Source: Chromobotia macracanthus (Eukaryota > Chordata > Actinopteri > Cypriniformes > Botiidae). From it: 64,000 nucleotides of DNA. The translations under genes were made by a program, and so were the position numbers. Position 1 is the stretch's first letter; every line of letters starts with the position of its first letter. This document shows positions 26,157 to 36,069 of this stretch, one piece after another. The notes beneath the pieces are model-generated. The model had not been told where the DNA came from. It saw only the letters and a program-made list of their open reading frames with translations, and made no database searches. Location of the stretch: assembly GCA_036877525.1 (NCBI GenBank), contig JAZGTH010000101.1, forward strand, positions 2,504,001 to 2,568,000, given 5' to 3'.

Positions 26157-27096
26157 GGGCCTTTGATCTGCTTTTCCTCAACAGGTCCTGGTGAACTGGC
26201 AGCATTTATCAAATACTGCATAAAATATGACCAAAAGCATACGATTAAACTAAATTAGATGTAATAAAATACTATAATAAAACTATAATACTTTAAACAA
26301 TAACAAATCTAAATATGTAATATGTAGTGGTGGAAAAAACAGGTCTTTCAATGACCAATACCAATCTAGAGATACTGGATATCGTCCACCTTGCCATCTA
26401 ATTACAGTGTATATATACACATATATTATACAATAAAATATGACCTTAGCAAATGAGATCAAAGCACTGAAATTATACAAACATGTATTTTACACAATCA
26501 AACATTGTCTGCTCTGCCCGGTCAAAATATTGTTTACCACTACCATATATTTGAAAAATGACGTAATACTATGACGTAATAACGTAATATATTACAATAG
26601 TGTAAGATTACAAGAAAACAGATTTCATATACAGTGTACAATCACAGAACTTCAGTTTCAACCAGTAGCTAGAAATATCTAGAAATTAAATATCATGTTG
26701 TTTGACATCACAAAACTGATGTTTTTGTCGAATTGTCTTTAGCTTGATGTCTTGTTTTTGGGGGGCCGTAGAGGGGCATCATGACGCTAAACAGCTGGTT
26801 CACTCTAGAACAAACCTCATATTATATAATATTTCAACCCGTTATTTCTTCCTTTCCCAGTTATGCACTACAGAACAAAAACACTTTAAATAATTTCTAC
26901 AATCCAACAAAACAGCAAAGAAAAAAAATAGAAAATAGCAAAATGTTTGTAGTTTAGTAAAGAACGCCTTAATAAATTTTAAATAAAATACACCTGATCA
27001 TTGCACGCCGACAGGTGCGAACATACGCATTGAGTTTCACAAGTTATAAAGCCATATTTTAACACGGCACTTACCTCTCACGCACAGAAGAGACAT
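1..27096 (-). CDS. unc13b: Unc-13 homolog B (Munc13-2), 5' half, partial
   Basis: Munc13 proteins prime synaptic vesicles by opening syntaxin at presynaptic active zones. Coding exons, in order: 27075-27096, 21337-21366, 16159-16258, 12423-12540, 12117-12240, 10372-10445, 9195-9240, 7788-7995, then 1-7072 (continues outside). All joins keep frame. The protein starts MSLLCVR and runs through a C2A domain with DKFNSYVTLKVQNVKSTT and VEVWNKGLIWDTMLGTAWIP, then GTKNPTPHRVLMDARFELPF and the linker DLDSAMDDRDSDYRSET, all close to vertebrate UNC13B as I remember it. The C1, C2B, MUN and C2C regions are not in the window. C2A in Munc13-1 and ubMunc13-2 binds RIM. Having a C2A start and the giant exon in one frame is notable, because mammalian ubMunc13-2 (with C2A) and bMunc13-2 (with a long unique N-terminus) are described as separate isoforms. 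Introns are 0.7-5.7 kb. A one-base frame break lies at 1753-1758. Confidence 0.93.
1753..1758 (-). other. Apparent one-base frame break in unc13b (A-run)
   Basis: The minus strand reads SIKK across six A's. In this frame it continues as YLLFCPPLLEKV and stops at 1549. One base out, the same DNA reads ISSFLSSIVGKSPETKT and stays open with matching composition and motifs to the window edge. Adding one A to the run restores a single frame. The simplest reading is a homopolymer deletion in the assembly. A real null allele or ribosomal slippage are less likely alternatives. Confidence 0.75.
2190..2580 (-). other. Tyr/Trp-rich block in unc13b giant exon
   Basis: About 130 residues (roughly 1735-1870 of the assembled protein) are strikingly rich in Tyr and Trp, unlike the Gln/Ser-rich surroundings. 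They include EEYIYFEESEWYHQWLSLL, GMWWPADDGDCGYFVYTD, YEYIYALLTDGSGQYVYAC, then KVCGFKIPLYNEDELIWLPG, ending at the PLDLS motif. The pattern suggests a small folded or beta-rich element between the two arrays. I do not recognise it as a named domain. Confidence 0.65.
2215..2229 (-). other. PLDLS motif (CtBP-binding type) in unc13b
   Basis: The minus strand encodes TAPLDLSAAYR, an exact PxDLS core, at about residue 1856. Two related but imperfect motifs follow: ALDFST (about 2104-2121) and AIDLSC (about 2011-2028). Farther upstream lies GVLNLSM (near 2800). PxDLS is the standard docking motif for CtBP1, CtBP2 and the CtBP2 isoform RIBEYE. That it is used here is inference. Confidence 0.55.
3740..6010 (-). 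repeat. Phe-motif array A inside unc13b giant exon
   Basis: About eleven diverged copies of a motif of the form GLFSGLFKFASSED are spaced by 50-100 residues of Gln/Ser/Pro/Asn-rich linker. Examples read on the minus strand are GGLFSGLFKFASGEDAS, QGLFSGLFKSASSEDTS, GGLLSGFMKFASIGDM, NPLLSGLFKVSSTENE, GGILSGIFKFSSTDNV, DGLLSGLFKFTSSDNV and SGIFSGLFSKLTSSSED. The hydrophobic residues fall in a pattern compatible with a short amphipathic helix followed by an acidic tail. The DNA copies are well diverged, so the array is old and kept as protein rather than being a recent tandem duplication. Confidence 0.85.
7534..7628. repeat. (TG)n microsatellite with TATG/CATG tail
   Basis: About 26 uninterrupted TG units (7534-7586) are followed by diverged ATGTAC/ATGTAT repeats. 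It sits in the unc13b intron between the 7788-7995 exon and the giant exon, about 200 bp from the donor at 7787. Confidence 0.95.
8546..8622. repeat. (AT)n microsatellite
   Basis: About 38 uninterrupted AT units lie in the unc13b intron between 7995 and 9195. It is self-complementary. The rest of this intron shows nothing that I can name. Confidence 0.97.
15478..16046. mobile_element. Palindromic MITE-like element in unc13b intron
   Basis: The left end reads TATAGAGAATGTGAA followed later by GCCATCTTAGGAGGATC. The right end, reverse complemented, reads TATAGAGAATGTGAAG followed later by GCCATATTAGGAGGATC. The arms are about 70-85 bp and imperfect, about 570 bp overall. No coding capacity is visible, as expected for a non-autonomous DNA transposon. 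Its right end lies about 110 bp from the C2A exon at 16159-16258. Confidence 0.65.
16989..17078 (-). mobile_element. SINE relic (tail and body fragment)
   Basis: ATGCATTTGGCTGACACTTTA...GACTTACA followed by ...GTACCTGGGATTCC matches, with divergence, the tail-to-B-box part of the better copy at 35190-35343. It lies in the unc13b intron between 16259 and 21336. Confidence 0.5.
20750..20955. mobile_element. Probable short dispersed repeat (MITE-like)
   Basis: The segment begins TTAAAGGCCCATTCACACCA and carries repeated AACTATA/ATAACTATA phrases typical of an abundant fish dispersed repeat. It has no coding capacity. I cannot define both ends with confidence. Confidence 0.35.
22785..22956. repeat. 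18-bp minisatellite, about nine copies
   Basis: The unit is CACAGTGCAGCAGTACAC, with a C/A variant in the flanking CCCA/ACAC step and one one-base slip near 22823. The early copies carry ACCCA and the later copies ACACA, so the array expanded directionally. Long overlapping open frames on both strands here are products of the repeat, not genes. It is in the unc13b intron between 21366 and 27075. Confidence 0.95.
24073..24134. repeat. 31-bp tandem duplication
   Basis: Two nearly identical adjacent copies of a 31-bp unit beginning TGCAAGGCATATTATCTTTA lie in the large first introns of unc13b. No function is evident. Confidence 0.9.
25981..26151. repeat. Compound (TG)n/(TGAG)n/(AG)n microsatellite
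   Basis: TG units interspersed with GAGTG variants are followed by a pure TG run and then a pure AG run of about 19 units ending at 26151. It lies in unc13b intron 1, about 0.9 kb from exon 1. The frames open through it are artefacts of the repeat. Confidence 0.95.
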
Positions 27097-28395
27097 GGCA
27101 ACCTAAGTTTCCCCTTGGTTAAATCCTGTGTTAGTGTAATAGGTCTCAGTTGTAAAGCGTCCTGTCCGGTGACATTTCAAACGATGTCACAAGTTAGTTC
27201 ACACTACGTGAGCGCACTACTGAGGTTAGATGAAGTACGGACTCACTGAAGACCGTCTCACAGGTGACGCGTCCTCATTTTAAATGTTCCTTCGCCATCA
27301 TTAAACTGTATGTGTAAAAACTCACCGCATGAGGGGCGTGGTTTAGCAGGGTATTTAATACGTCAAAATTGCCACTGACCAAGTAGGCGGGGCGTCTTAG
27401 ACTGTTGACCAATGGAGGAGATAATGGGTGTGGTCTATGGCTCAGTAAACAGTGAAAGGGAACAGGTGTAACGCTGATAAGTTTACAGCAGTGCTAGAAA
27501 AAACTGAGATAAATAAAAACTTTCTCTTTACACCATCACTTGTGTGAGAGCACTTTGAAAGCTTAATCGGAAATAGCAAAGCTATTTTTTTAAAGTTTTA
27601 AATAGACTTTTTTTATCAAATCAAACAGAGCAGAGGTTTCACACTCTTTAATATTATTAATCAGCAGTTCATGTGAACGTAGGATAATTTGGTTTTATTT
27701 AGCTCGTAATTTAATTTATGAAAACATGGAAACCCACTAGAGTTATCATTATTTACACAGAGAATTTGCCCTTTCAGAATATTATATGAAGTTATAGCTG
27801 ATCATTTTTTTAACGTAAACACTCTTATGTTTGTTAAATATTTATGTCAAATTGGCACATTGTGGGTATAACCAGTAGCCCAATTAATCCGTAAAGTGCT
27901 CACACTAATCTGAAGTGCTGGGAGAGTCTGTCATTGATTTAGATGTATGGTAGACTATTTTTATTAACTGTCTTTGTTTTTGTGACATAAGATATGATGA
28001 ACATAATTAAAAATTAAATTAAATTAGAAATTCTGCTATATTCCGACCTCTATTGGCAACATCATATAATCGCTTATGTTGTAAAATCCTTTAAATATTA
28101 ACAGAAATAAACCCCGGGGACATCAGATTCAATCAGATACTTAAAGCTTACTCGAGTATGCCGTTTAAGTTTTTAATCTGCCTATATTGGTCTCATTTTA
28201 TTCTCGGTGTCTCTCCGGAACAATACATACAGCACTAGTTTTCCTGGAAGAGCCGGCTGTTTTTCAATGACGTACACACGTCATGTTGTAACTTTGATTT
28301 CCGCGGCTGTAAGAGGGTCACGCTTGTAGTGGAAACCTGGAAAGTGTTCATTCATTTCTTGTAGATCATCTCAACTGTTTTCACAAAGGCCGAAA
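27097..28395. promoter_or_regulatory. Bidirectional promoter region unc13b / stoml2
   Basis: The 1.3 kb between the two start codons holds no other gene. On the unc13b side are a GC-box-like GTAGGCGGGGCG (about 27383) and a CCAAT-type GACCAATGG (about 27408). On the stoml2 side lies an inverted pair of CRE half sites, TGACGTACACACGTCA (28268-28283), and a short GC-richer stretch up to the start codon. Transcription starts cannot be placed from sequence alone. The 5' UTRs lie within this span. Confidence 0.5.
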
Positions 28396-31081
28396 ATGCT
28401 AAGAAAGCTGGTGTGCCGGGCAGGGAGCGGCCTTTTACAGGTAATGCATCATGCTCTGTTGTTATAAAAACTCTTTGTGTTTGACACTTTCATGTTTTCA
28501 CGCTTCTTTTGAAATCAATCAGATATAAAGGATTTTTTTTATCACGCAATGATATACGTTCACTTTAGAGAGACTTTTTAATTTAAAAGAACTTCGCTTC
28601 AATTGGATGTCTGATCATTGCAACATCAGCTGCTTGTGACATCAGCCATCCATCCCATATACTGAGTGTAGAACTATATGTAAAACATGTATCACCTGGT
28701 CACAAAGCACTGCTGTTGGTGGATTTGTAGAGTTTGAAATATTTCCTCTTGAATTTTATCCTGAATGACAGTACAAAATTACAGTACAAGAAGTAGCATT
28801 AAGACAACATTTACCACTACACTCTGGTGTCTGACAACTTTACTATCCTTATATTTTAATCATTTCCTGGACAGCAAAGAACACGGGTTTTCTCCATAAA
28901 CACAAAATTATCAGTTTATGTAGAAAATAAATTAAATGACTGAAAATGTGAGTCCAAATGAACCGTATGAATAGAAATACTATGCAAATACATTGACAGT
29001 GTCCATGTGGGGGTCTGTTTACCATCAGAATGTTAAAATAAAAATTATTTCTTTATTTTATTAGACCTTCAGCTTCCTTACATATATAATTTGCATTTAT
29101 GTATATTATTTCTCACAGTTGTTTCTCCTGCATGCAGCATTCACGACAAACTGTGCCTGTGCTGTGGACGACTCGAGCCCAGCAGCGATGGGCCTCCAGC
29201 CTCCCGATGAACACTGTGATTCTGTTCGTACCCCAGCAGGAAGCTTGGGTGGTGGAGAGAATGGGCCGCTTTTACCGAATCCTGGAACCTGTGAGTTCCT
29301 CTGTCACCTAATAACTTCAAAACTTTTAAAGTTTTACACTTTAAATGATTTCAAGCTCATAACAAATTGGTTTTGTTGCAGGGTCTTAACTTCTTAATTC
29401 CAATCTTGGACAGAATTAAATATGTTCAAAGCCTTAAAGAGTTAGTAATTAATGTACCAGAACAGTCAGCTGTTTCCCTCGGTAAGTAACAGATGTTTCA
29501 TTCCTTTGAATCATTCCAATGATTATTCAAATGAATCAATATGTGGTGTTGTACTTTTAGATAATGTGACACTACAGATAGATGGAGTTCTGTATCTCAG
29601 GATACTTGACCCTTTTAAAGTAAGTTTAAAAAGTACTTTGATGCAGTAACCCTTGTTTCTTTAGACTTTCCTTTCTTAATATGTTCTTATATTCCTCTGA
29701 AGGCCAGCTATGGAGTGGAAGACCCAGAATATGCCGTCACTCAGCTGGCACAGACCACCATGAGATCAGAGTTGGGAAAACTCACCCTTGACAAAGTGTT
29801 CAGGGTATGAATGCCAAATAGTGTCTAAGTTTAACTGGTAAACATAGTATATATGTATAAGTGCTTAAACCTAAACCTAGCTTATTTAGCTGCTGCATTA
29901 AAAGCACTGACAGTTGCAAGTTTTATTATTTTATTTCAATAGGAAAGAGAATCCTTGAATGCCAATATCGTCCACTCTATAAACCAGGCGTCAGATGATT
30001 GGGGGATTCGATGCCTTCGATACGAGATCAAAGACATCCACGTCCCCCCACGGGTTAAGGAGTCTATGCAAATGCAGGTAAGAAAATTTACTTTTAAATC
30101 ATTCTTGTAACCCACGAAGAGCCATAACATAATGATCATCATCACCTCTCAATCATTCCACTGATGTGATTTACCGAAAATTACATTCAGGTTGAGGCAG
30201 AGCGGAAGAAGAGAGCCACTGTTCTGGAGTCAGAAGGGACTAGGGAGGCGGCCATTAATGTGGCGGAAGGGTGTAAACAAGCTCAGATTCTGGCGTCTGA
30301 GGGAGAGAAGGCTGAACAGATTAACAAAGCAGCTGGTCGGTTTATTCTCAAGATCTGGCAATCGGAATAACATTAGATGTAGAGTACAGTGTTACAAAAT
30401 GGACGTTTTTTTTTTTAATTGAATGACTTAAAACTGTTCTTGTTAACTGTTTGTACAATTCTTCATGATTTAATCTGTTAAAAAAAAATACTGTTTGTTT
30501 TTACAGGTGAGGCAAAAGCTGTTTTGGCCAAAGCTGAAGCAAAAGCCAAAGCTATCGGACTGCTTTCTGATGCCCTCGCTCAGCAGGTAGATCATGAGAA
30601 CTTGCTATGTTGTGACATGTTCATGTTTATATTTATGTTAGAGTAAATACAGTGGGAGTTGAAGCTGTTTCATAATACCAAGGAATCTTACTGACATATA
30701 ACTGTATCTGTACAGAATGGAAATGCTGCAGCATCTTTATCTGTGGCTGAACAGTACGTCTCTGCTTTCTCCAACCTGGCCAAGGAGTCCAACACAATCC
30801 TTCTCCCCTCAAACACAGGAGATGTCAGCAGCATGGTCACTCAGGTTTGGCTTACTTCTGTAGCTTCCATATAGAAACTTAATCACAATCACTGTGTTGC
30901 ACCCAAATGGTCCTAGTTTAAATCCATACCTTATTTCTCTCTAACTTTACAGGCTATGAGCATTTACGGAAGTTTAGCCAAGACACAAGCTCAGAGCTCA
31001 GCGGAGATGACCCCTGAGACAACAGAGCTGCTGTTGGATCGAAATGCTGTTTGTGAAAATGAAACTGAATATAAACATTGA
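28396..31081 (+). CDS. stoml2: Stomatin-like protein 2, mitochondrial
   Basis: STOML2 (SLP-2) is an SPFH/stomatin-family scaffold of the mitochondrial inner membrane that binds cardiolipin and prohibitins. Exons: 28396-28440, 29138-29290, 29382-29481, 29561-29619, 29703-29804, 29943-30077, 30191-30335, 30507-30586, 30716-30844, 30953-31081. They sum to 1,077 bp, or 358 aa (human 356). A basic N-terminus (MLRKLVCRAGSG) fits a mitochondrial presequence. The SPFH domain follows with NTVILFVPQQEAWVVERMGR, NVTLQIDGVLYLRI, EYAVTQLAQTTMRSELGKL, RYEIKDIHVPPRVKESMQMQ and VEAERKKRATVLESEGTRE, then an Ala/Lys/Glu-rich coiled coil. The C-terminus after SIYGSLAKTQ differs from mammals and is less certain. 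The exon-2 acceptor was chosen at 29137 because the stronger-looking AG at 29118 would shift the frame. Confidence 0.96.
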
Positions 31082-32046
31082 TTCCGAACAAGACAGAAAC
31101 AATTGAGGCTCATGGAAGTTAGAGACAAATTGTTGATTCCTCAAGTTCTGGCTGGAGAGAAGCAAAACTCAAGATTTTACTGTTATGTTCTGTTCCTTCA
31201 TTGTTTTCATTATAAAAATATGGGATATGTTTCTAATAATCACTGACCCAGTGCTTTGCATAGAAGATTATCTGCCATTATTTAAAGATTTCTGCTTTTC
31301 ATATTTTCAACAAACCATAATGCCTTCTAAATGAATTGCAAATGACTAATTGGTTTTAGTGCAGAACATTGGGAAATGTTTTCTGGCTGTAAACATCCTG
31401 AAACAGTTACAAGTAAATGTCAAGTAAATTTGATATTTAAGCTCAGCATTTTTTGAGTTGGTGTTTAATGTAAAACTGTTGCTGTTTGATGTTAACTGTT
31501 TAATGTAAAAACTGCCCTTTAACATATTAAAGTTGTGTTGTAAAAACATTTACGAAAAGATACAGTTAACTTTGAAATAAAATTGTAACTTTATAGCAAT
31601 TTAATTTTTATTTGAACTTTTATCCATTTATTTGCAAATAAAATTACAATTAAGTATGATATTATTTTTTAAAAGTCACACCAAATTACTGTTCCGCATG
31701 AATTTAAAATATTTCTGCAAGTATTTCATACAATTGTCTGGACAACCAAAATGACCAAAACAATATAAATGATTTTATGGCATTATTATGAACAATCATT
31801 TTCTCAGTAGTTTAAATTGTGTGAAAGTGATCTGTATAACATTGCCAACTGTGATAAAACTAGTATTTCAGTATAAATTAGAACAGCATCAGCAACAAAT
31901 CCACAAGTGTATAGCCCTTTTAGTAACATGTTAACCTCATGTTAAATTATACAACACAAATCTTCCCTGCATAAATCAAATCTAATCTCGTCTCAACAAT
32001 ATTTTATAAATCAGTTAAAGATCACATAAATAGCCTTGTTGCGCTG
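31082..32046. terminator. Convergent 3' UTRs of stoml2 and pcyox1
   Basis: The 965 bp between the two stop codons must hold both 3' ends. AATAAA occurs on the plus strand near 31577 and 31637, and TTTATT (AATAAA on the minus strand) near 31607 and 31628. Poly(A) signals for both directions therefore interleave within about 70 bp, and the two transcripts may overlap. No other gene is seen. Confidence 0.55.
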
Positions 32047-34674
32047 TTAAAGTTCTCCCCTGAGTCTAGTGTGCAGGTCCTCCTGATCAATTTTTTCTGT
32101 CTGTTCATACCAGCGATGGTGGGCGAGCAGGGCCAGATTCCGGGCGGAGAGGGCGCTCATCTCCATTGCGCTGGCCGCCCACTCTATGGCATTGAGGTAG
32201 TAGAGACGGTCGTGCAGGATGAACGAAGGAGCTTTGCGGTGCGGTGGGGTGTAAGAGGGGTACGCCAGCCAGCGCTTCTCCACCACAGAGTCCAAGGAGA
32301 GGAACATTTTCTGCAGGTGCTCCTGAGGAACTGACTCAGAGGAGAAGATCTTCCACACTTTATTCTGGCTGGTGGGTGGGCGGGAGTAGCCCTTGGGAAT
32401 ATGGATTGGGTCTAAAGAGCTCAGGCTTTGGAGAACAGATGCTTTGTTATCCACCGTCAGGACATCAGTAACAACAAAGTCTTCAGGCTTGTTTGTGGTG
32501 CCCAGATAGGACACGTTGAGCAGGCCGTGGACCAGCGTGGTGACCGTTAAGTGGTAACGGCCTGGGAAAGGGGATGAAATAGGTGGGGAAAAGCCTGAAA
32601 AGTTGATCTCAGACATGTCCTGGTGGAGAGGCGTGGCAACTATTACTATGTCATACATGGAGTGAGCGGCACCTGACTTGCCAACATAGTTCAATTCATA
32701 GAAATTTGCAGCTGAACCTGAATAGTCAACAAAAAAGAAGCAATTTCATTGGGCCAACACACATATACGACTGCATCTGTAGGTAGAAAAGTCTCACATC
32801 TGGTTTATGCTACAGATTTTCTACAGAAAATTGACCGTACCAGTTCTGGAAGGTCTCATCTTACAGAGATGGAAGTCACGCGAGCTGGGACAAGTTCAGC
32901 TTTACTGTGGTACAGAAGCCCGGAACAAACCCTTTTGTTTCCTCCATCCACTGCCCACAAACCTGAGTCTGCTCCTGCTAAAGCTACAGCACCTGCAAGA
33001 GATGTGCAATCTTTGCTGTTAACCTGGGCTATGTGCCATGACATAAAGCGCATATTCTCTAAGGATTTGTTTTTAAGGCAAAAATACAGCAACATCCCTT
33101 ATAGTACAGGCATACCCACAAATCCATTGATTCTGACAGTCTGGCCGTAGTTGACTCGCGTTATGGGCGTTATAATGTCATTAAGGAAGACCTGAGAGAA
33201 GCCCTCGGCCAACATGGCCTCCTCTAGTGTTTGATTGATCAGAGTGAGGAAACTATCTCCTCCCATAGCATGCAGAAGCTTCTCTACACTAGAGAAGGAG
33301 TAGCCAAACTGCTGGTGTTGATATATCCTATAAAAATGGGTTGAGGTTTAAAAACATGAGTTTTAAGTAAGCATCTGGGTTCAATACTAGTTATCAACAG
33401 AACTAGAACACAAGAAATGAAATCACCTGAAAGACATTCATAATGAAAATAAACAAATGCACAATAAATGATACAAGATATTTGAGTTGTACAACATCAC
33501 TGACTAACCTCATAAACTTGTCCAGAATGCCCTCCACCCACATACGCATACGAATGAAGTCGAGTCCATATCTCCACAGCATGCGTATGAAATTCACTAT
33601 GAACCAGTCACTCTCTTCAAAGGTCAATTCCTTTCCATCAAATATTGCCATTTTACTAGATAATTCAGCTCGTGGAGACAGTCCTAATGAACAGATAAGA
33701 CTGGTTATTAAAGGTTGGATTACAATACATAGCTTTAAATTTGAACAGATTTTAAATAAACCATGACACATTTGCTGACTTTGTAAAAGGCTACAGAAGA
33801 AAACAGGGAATTACAAACTAAACGACTGAGGATTGCACACTACATGACTGTTAAACATACAGTATTAGATTTCATATAAAGTCAGTCACTTTAACTGACA
33901 TAATATTCTCAGACAACATAGAGGAAATCAAATCTGATGGTTAAAAAATCCTTTACCACAGGACAGCATGATGGGTAACTGAATACTAACCGAGTCTGTC
34001 CACAAAGTGCTTCATGTGCAAGTTGAGGGGATGAATAATAGATCCTCCTGTCTCATAATCATTTCCTCCAATGTTCTCAGTGGCCAGACGACCTCCAACA
34101 GTCTCATTGTTAGTTTCAAACACTTCGATCTTTACTGATGGACCGAACTCTTGCCTCAAGAAATATGCAGCAGCTGTGCCTCCAATACCTCCCCCAACTA
34201 TTGCTGCATAAGAAACAGACACTTCCATTTAGAAAAAAGATGCCAACATGCACAATAAAGGAATGTTGAAGGTTCAACACAAGATCTACTGACAGCAGTT
34301 ACCAAAAAATATTTAAGTCTATAGGGCACCACATAACAGTAATGAAAATACACATTGACTTAAGACTTAATCATAATAATTGATATTACGACTAATGTCA
34401 TCTGACATGAGTATCTGCCAAATATTGTAAACATTAGTTAAATAAAGTTCAATAGCTTTGACAGGGCTTACATTGTATTTAACCCAGAACCTTCGCTAAA
34501 CCTATTTTGAAACCTTTCCCAGTGTGTTGATCATTCTCACCCAACTACAAACTTTGCCTTACCAATTTTTTTAGGTGGCTCTTTGTAATCTGCAGCAAAG
34601 GCAAAAGCCCGGTGTTTAACTTGCCAAACCCCAAGAAATAAAAGCGTCTCCAAAGACAGGACTCTCAAAGCCAT
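32047..34674 (-). CDS. pcyox1: Prenylcysteine oxidase 1 (one-base frame break)
   Basis: PCYOX1 is a lysosomal FAD thioether oxidase that cleaves farnesyl- or geranylgeranyl-cysteine during breakdown of prenylated proteins. Exons: 34563-34674, 33991-34203, 33509-33683, 33116-33327, 32841-32992 and 32047-32717. The start MALRVLSLETLLFLGVW is a signal peptide. Then come the dinucleotide-binding motif AIVGGGIGGTAAAYFLRQ, GGRLATENIGGNDYETGGS, HPLNLHMKHFVDRLG, FEESDWFIVNFIRMLWRYG, MWVEGILDKFMR, ADSGLWAVDGGNKRVCSGLL and LHDRLYYLNAIEWAASAMEM. It is closer to PCYOX1 than to PCYOX1L at the C-terminus, though some stretches (GRYH.TVTT.VHG) resemble PCYOX1L. One base seems missing near 32858-32866 (see the separate entry). 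With it restored the length would be 511 aa (human 505). Confidence 0.9.
32841..32866 (-). other. Frame break at end of pcyox1 exon 5
   Basis: The exon-5 frame reads VTSISVR and then hits TGA. Ending the exon at the GTAAGA donor (exon to 32865) leaves phase 0, which does not fit the next acceptor at 32718-32719 (two bases before the SAANFYE frame). Ending at GTACGG (exon to 32841) gives the correct phase and the expected length only if one base is added. The extra stretch then reads KMRPSRTG in place of the human linker, and the total becomes a multiple of three. Confidence 0.65.
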
Positions 34675-36069
34675 TCTGCAGATTTAGTGTTTCTCAAACA
34701 ATGACATCTGTTTAAAAATAAGTGCATAAAGTAAATAACAGATAAAGTCTTCAAACATATTTGTTAAGCCATGTCTAATTTAATATCCATTGCATAGCCT
34801 AAATATAACTTGCTTTCTCCTGCAGGAAATGTACTTTGGAGTAAAATGTGGATGTTAGTTTGTTCTCACTGATATTAACTTGCTTACATCTGCAGTATAA
34901 TATGCATGTAAACCCAAAGGTCGCATGCTTTACATAACAACATGTAGCTCGTCCATAAAATAAATTACATGAAAGATTATACTACGTAATATGAAAATTA
35001 ATTTCCGGAATATAAAATATAATCGGATAGTCTTTGGGAGAGCGCGCTCTTGCGTTCAGTTTAAGTTACACATGACGTCTTTAATCGTTCCTGGTTTCAG
35101 ACCGCAAAATAGGGCGGGGCCACACGTGTCGCCCCGCCCATTACTCGTTGTGTCAACTCACATTTTATTTCACCAACTTTCATTTTATTTCGTTTATGCA
35201 TTTTGGCAGACGCTTTAATCCAAAGCGATTTACACCACGTTGAATTTATACATTTTGTCAGTACACGTATTCCCTGGGAATCAAACCCACGACCCGTTGC
35301 CCTGCTAACGCAATGAGCTACCAATTGACCTACAGGTCTCGCACCATAATCGTTTACAACACAAGCGACAAAAACACAAGTTAAAGTTGAAAAACTCGTG
35401 TGGAGACTTTGCGATCGATTCGCGCTTCGTCTGGCTGTGATCGCAGGCATTCGTAAATAAAATTCACAGTCTTAATAATAATAATAAGATAATTATAAGG
35501 ATGTTAATAAGACAATGATAATGTTAAAAATAAACCTTTAACATGAACAACCCTGACTTAGCGAGAAGTACAAAGTACTGCAAACGCATAGCGATCCAAT
35601 ACAACTGAGTTACATAACTTTACTGTATTTAATTTACAAAACTGTCATTCACACTTTGTGATGCATGTCATGTTAACAATTATGAAGCTGTCAAAATGTT
35701 TGCATCTCACCTCGTTAAAGATAGAAGTAAATAGTTTGATCAGAGAAAATTAAACTGTTAATGTGCCTAAAGACAAATGAATGTATCAGATCCAGCAGCC
35801 GCAGATTCGTTCTTTAGACAGAAACAGAACCGGAAATACGTAACACGTCACGGCGGAAGTATCGTGATCCAGTGCATGCTTTAATAGTAGGAGGTGACCT
35901 TACTACTGAAATTTAAACAGTTGTTCTAATTCAAACGGAGTCATTATTACGGTTTTAATGATGATTTCCAGCTCTTGTTAGCAGAATGTGTGCATTCTGA
36001 GTCATGGTTTTGTAGAGTCGCTGGCTAATGTAAAAGCTGATAATAAAAGCAGTTAATCTGAGATCAGGA
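34675..36069. promoter_or_regulatory. Divergent promoter region pcyox1 / fam136a
   Basis: The 1.4 kb between the two start codons contains a SINE (35190-35343) that separates the two sides. Near fam136a lie ETS-type sites, ACCGGAAAT (about 35829) and GGCGGAAGT (about 35852), around a CACGTCAC CRE-like site, typical of a housekeeping promoter without TATA. No other gene is recognised. Confidence 0.45.
35190..35343 (-). mobile_element. tRNA-derived SINE
   Basis: Read on the minus strand, the element starts AGACCTGTAGGTCAATTGGT. It has an A-box-like TAGGTCAATTGG (35321-35332) and a B-box-like GGTTTGATTCC (35277-35287) at tRNA spacing. It ends in the tail AAATCGCTTTGGATTAAAGC followed by GTCTGCCAAAATGCATAAA, which is widespread in fish genomes. 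This is the best preserved of several copies here. Confidence 0.75.

Noticed and set aside
25846..26258. 119-aa Ser/His/Thr-rich frames
   Set aside because: Translations of TG/AG repeats in unc13b intron 1.
29119..29397. stoml2 exon 2 read in the LFLLHAAF frame
   Set aside because: It loses the conserved SPFH start; the other frame gives NTVILFVPQQEAWVVERMGR.
35190..35343. Functional tRNA gene
   Set aside because: A- and B-box-like parts exist, but the cloverleaf is degenerate and it continues into a SINE tail.
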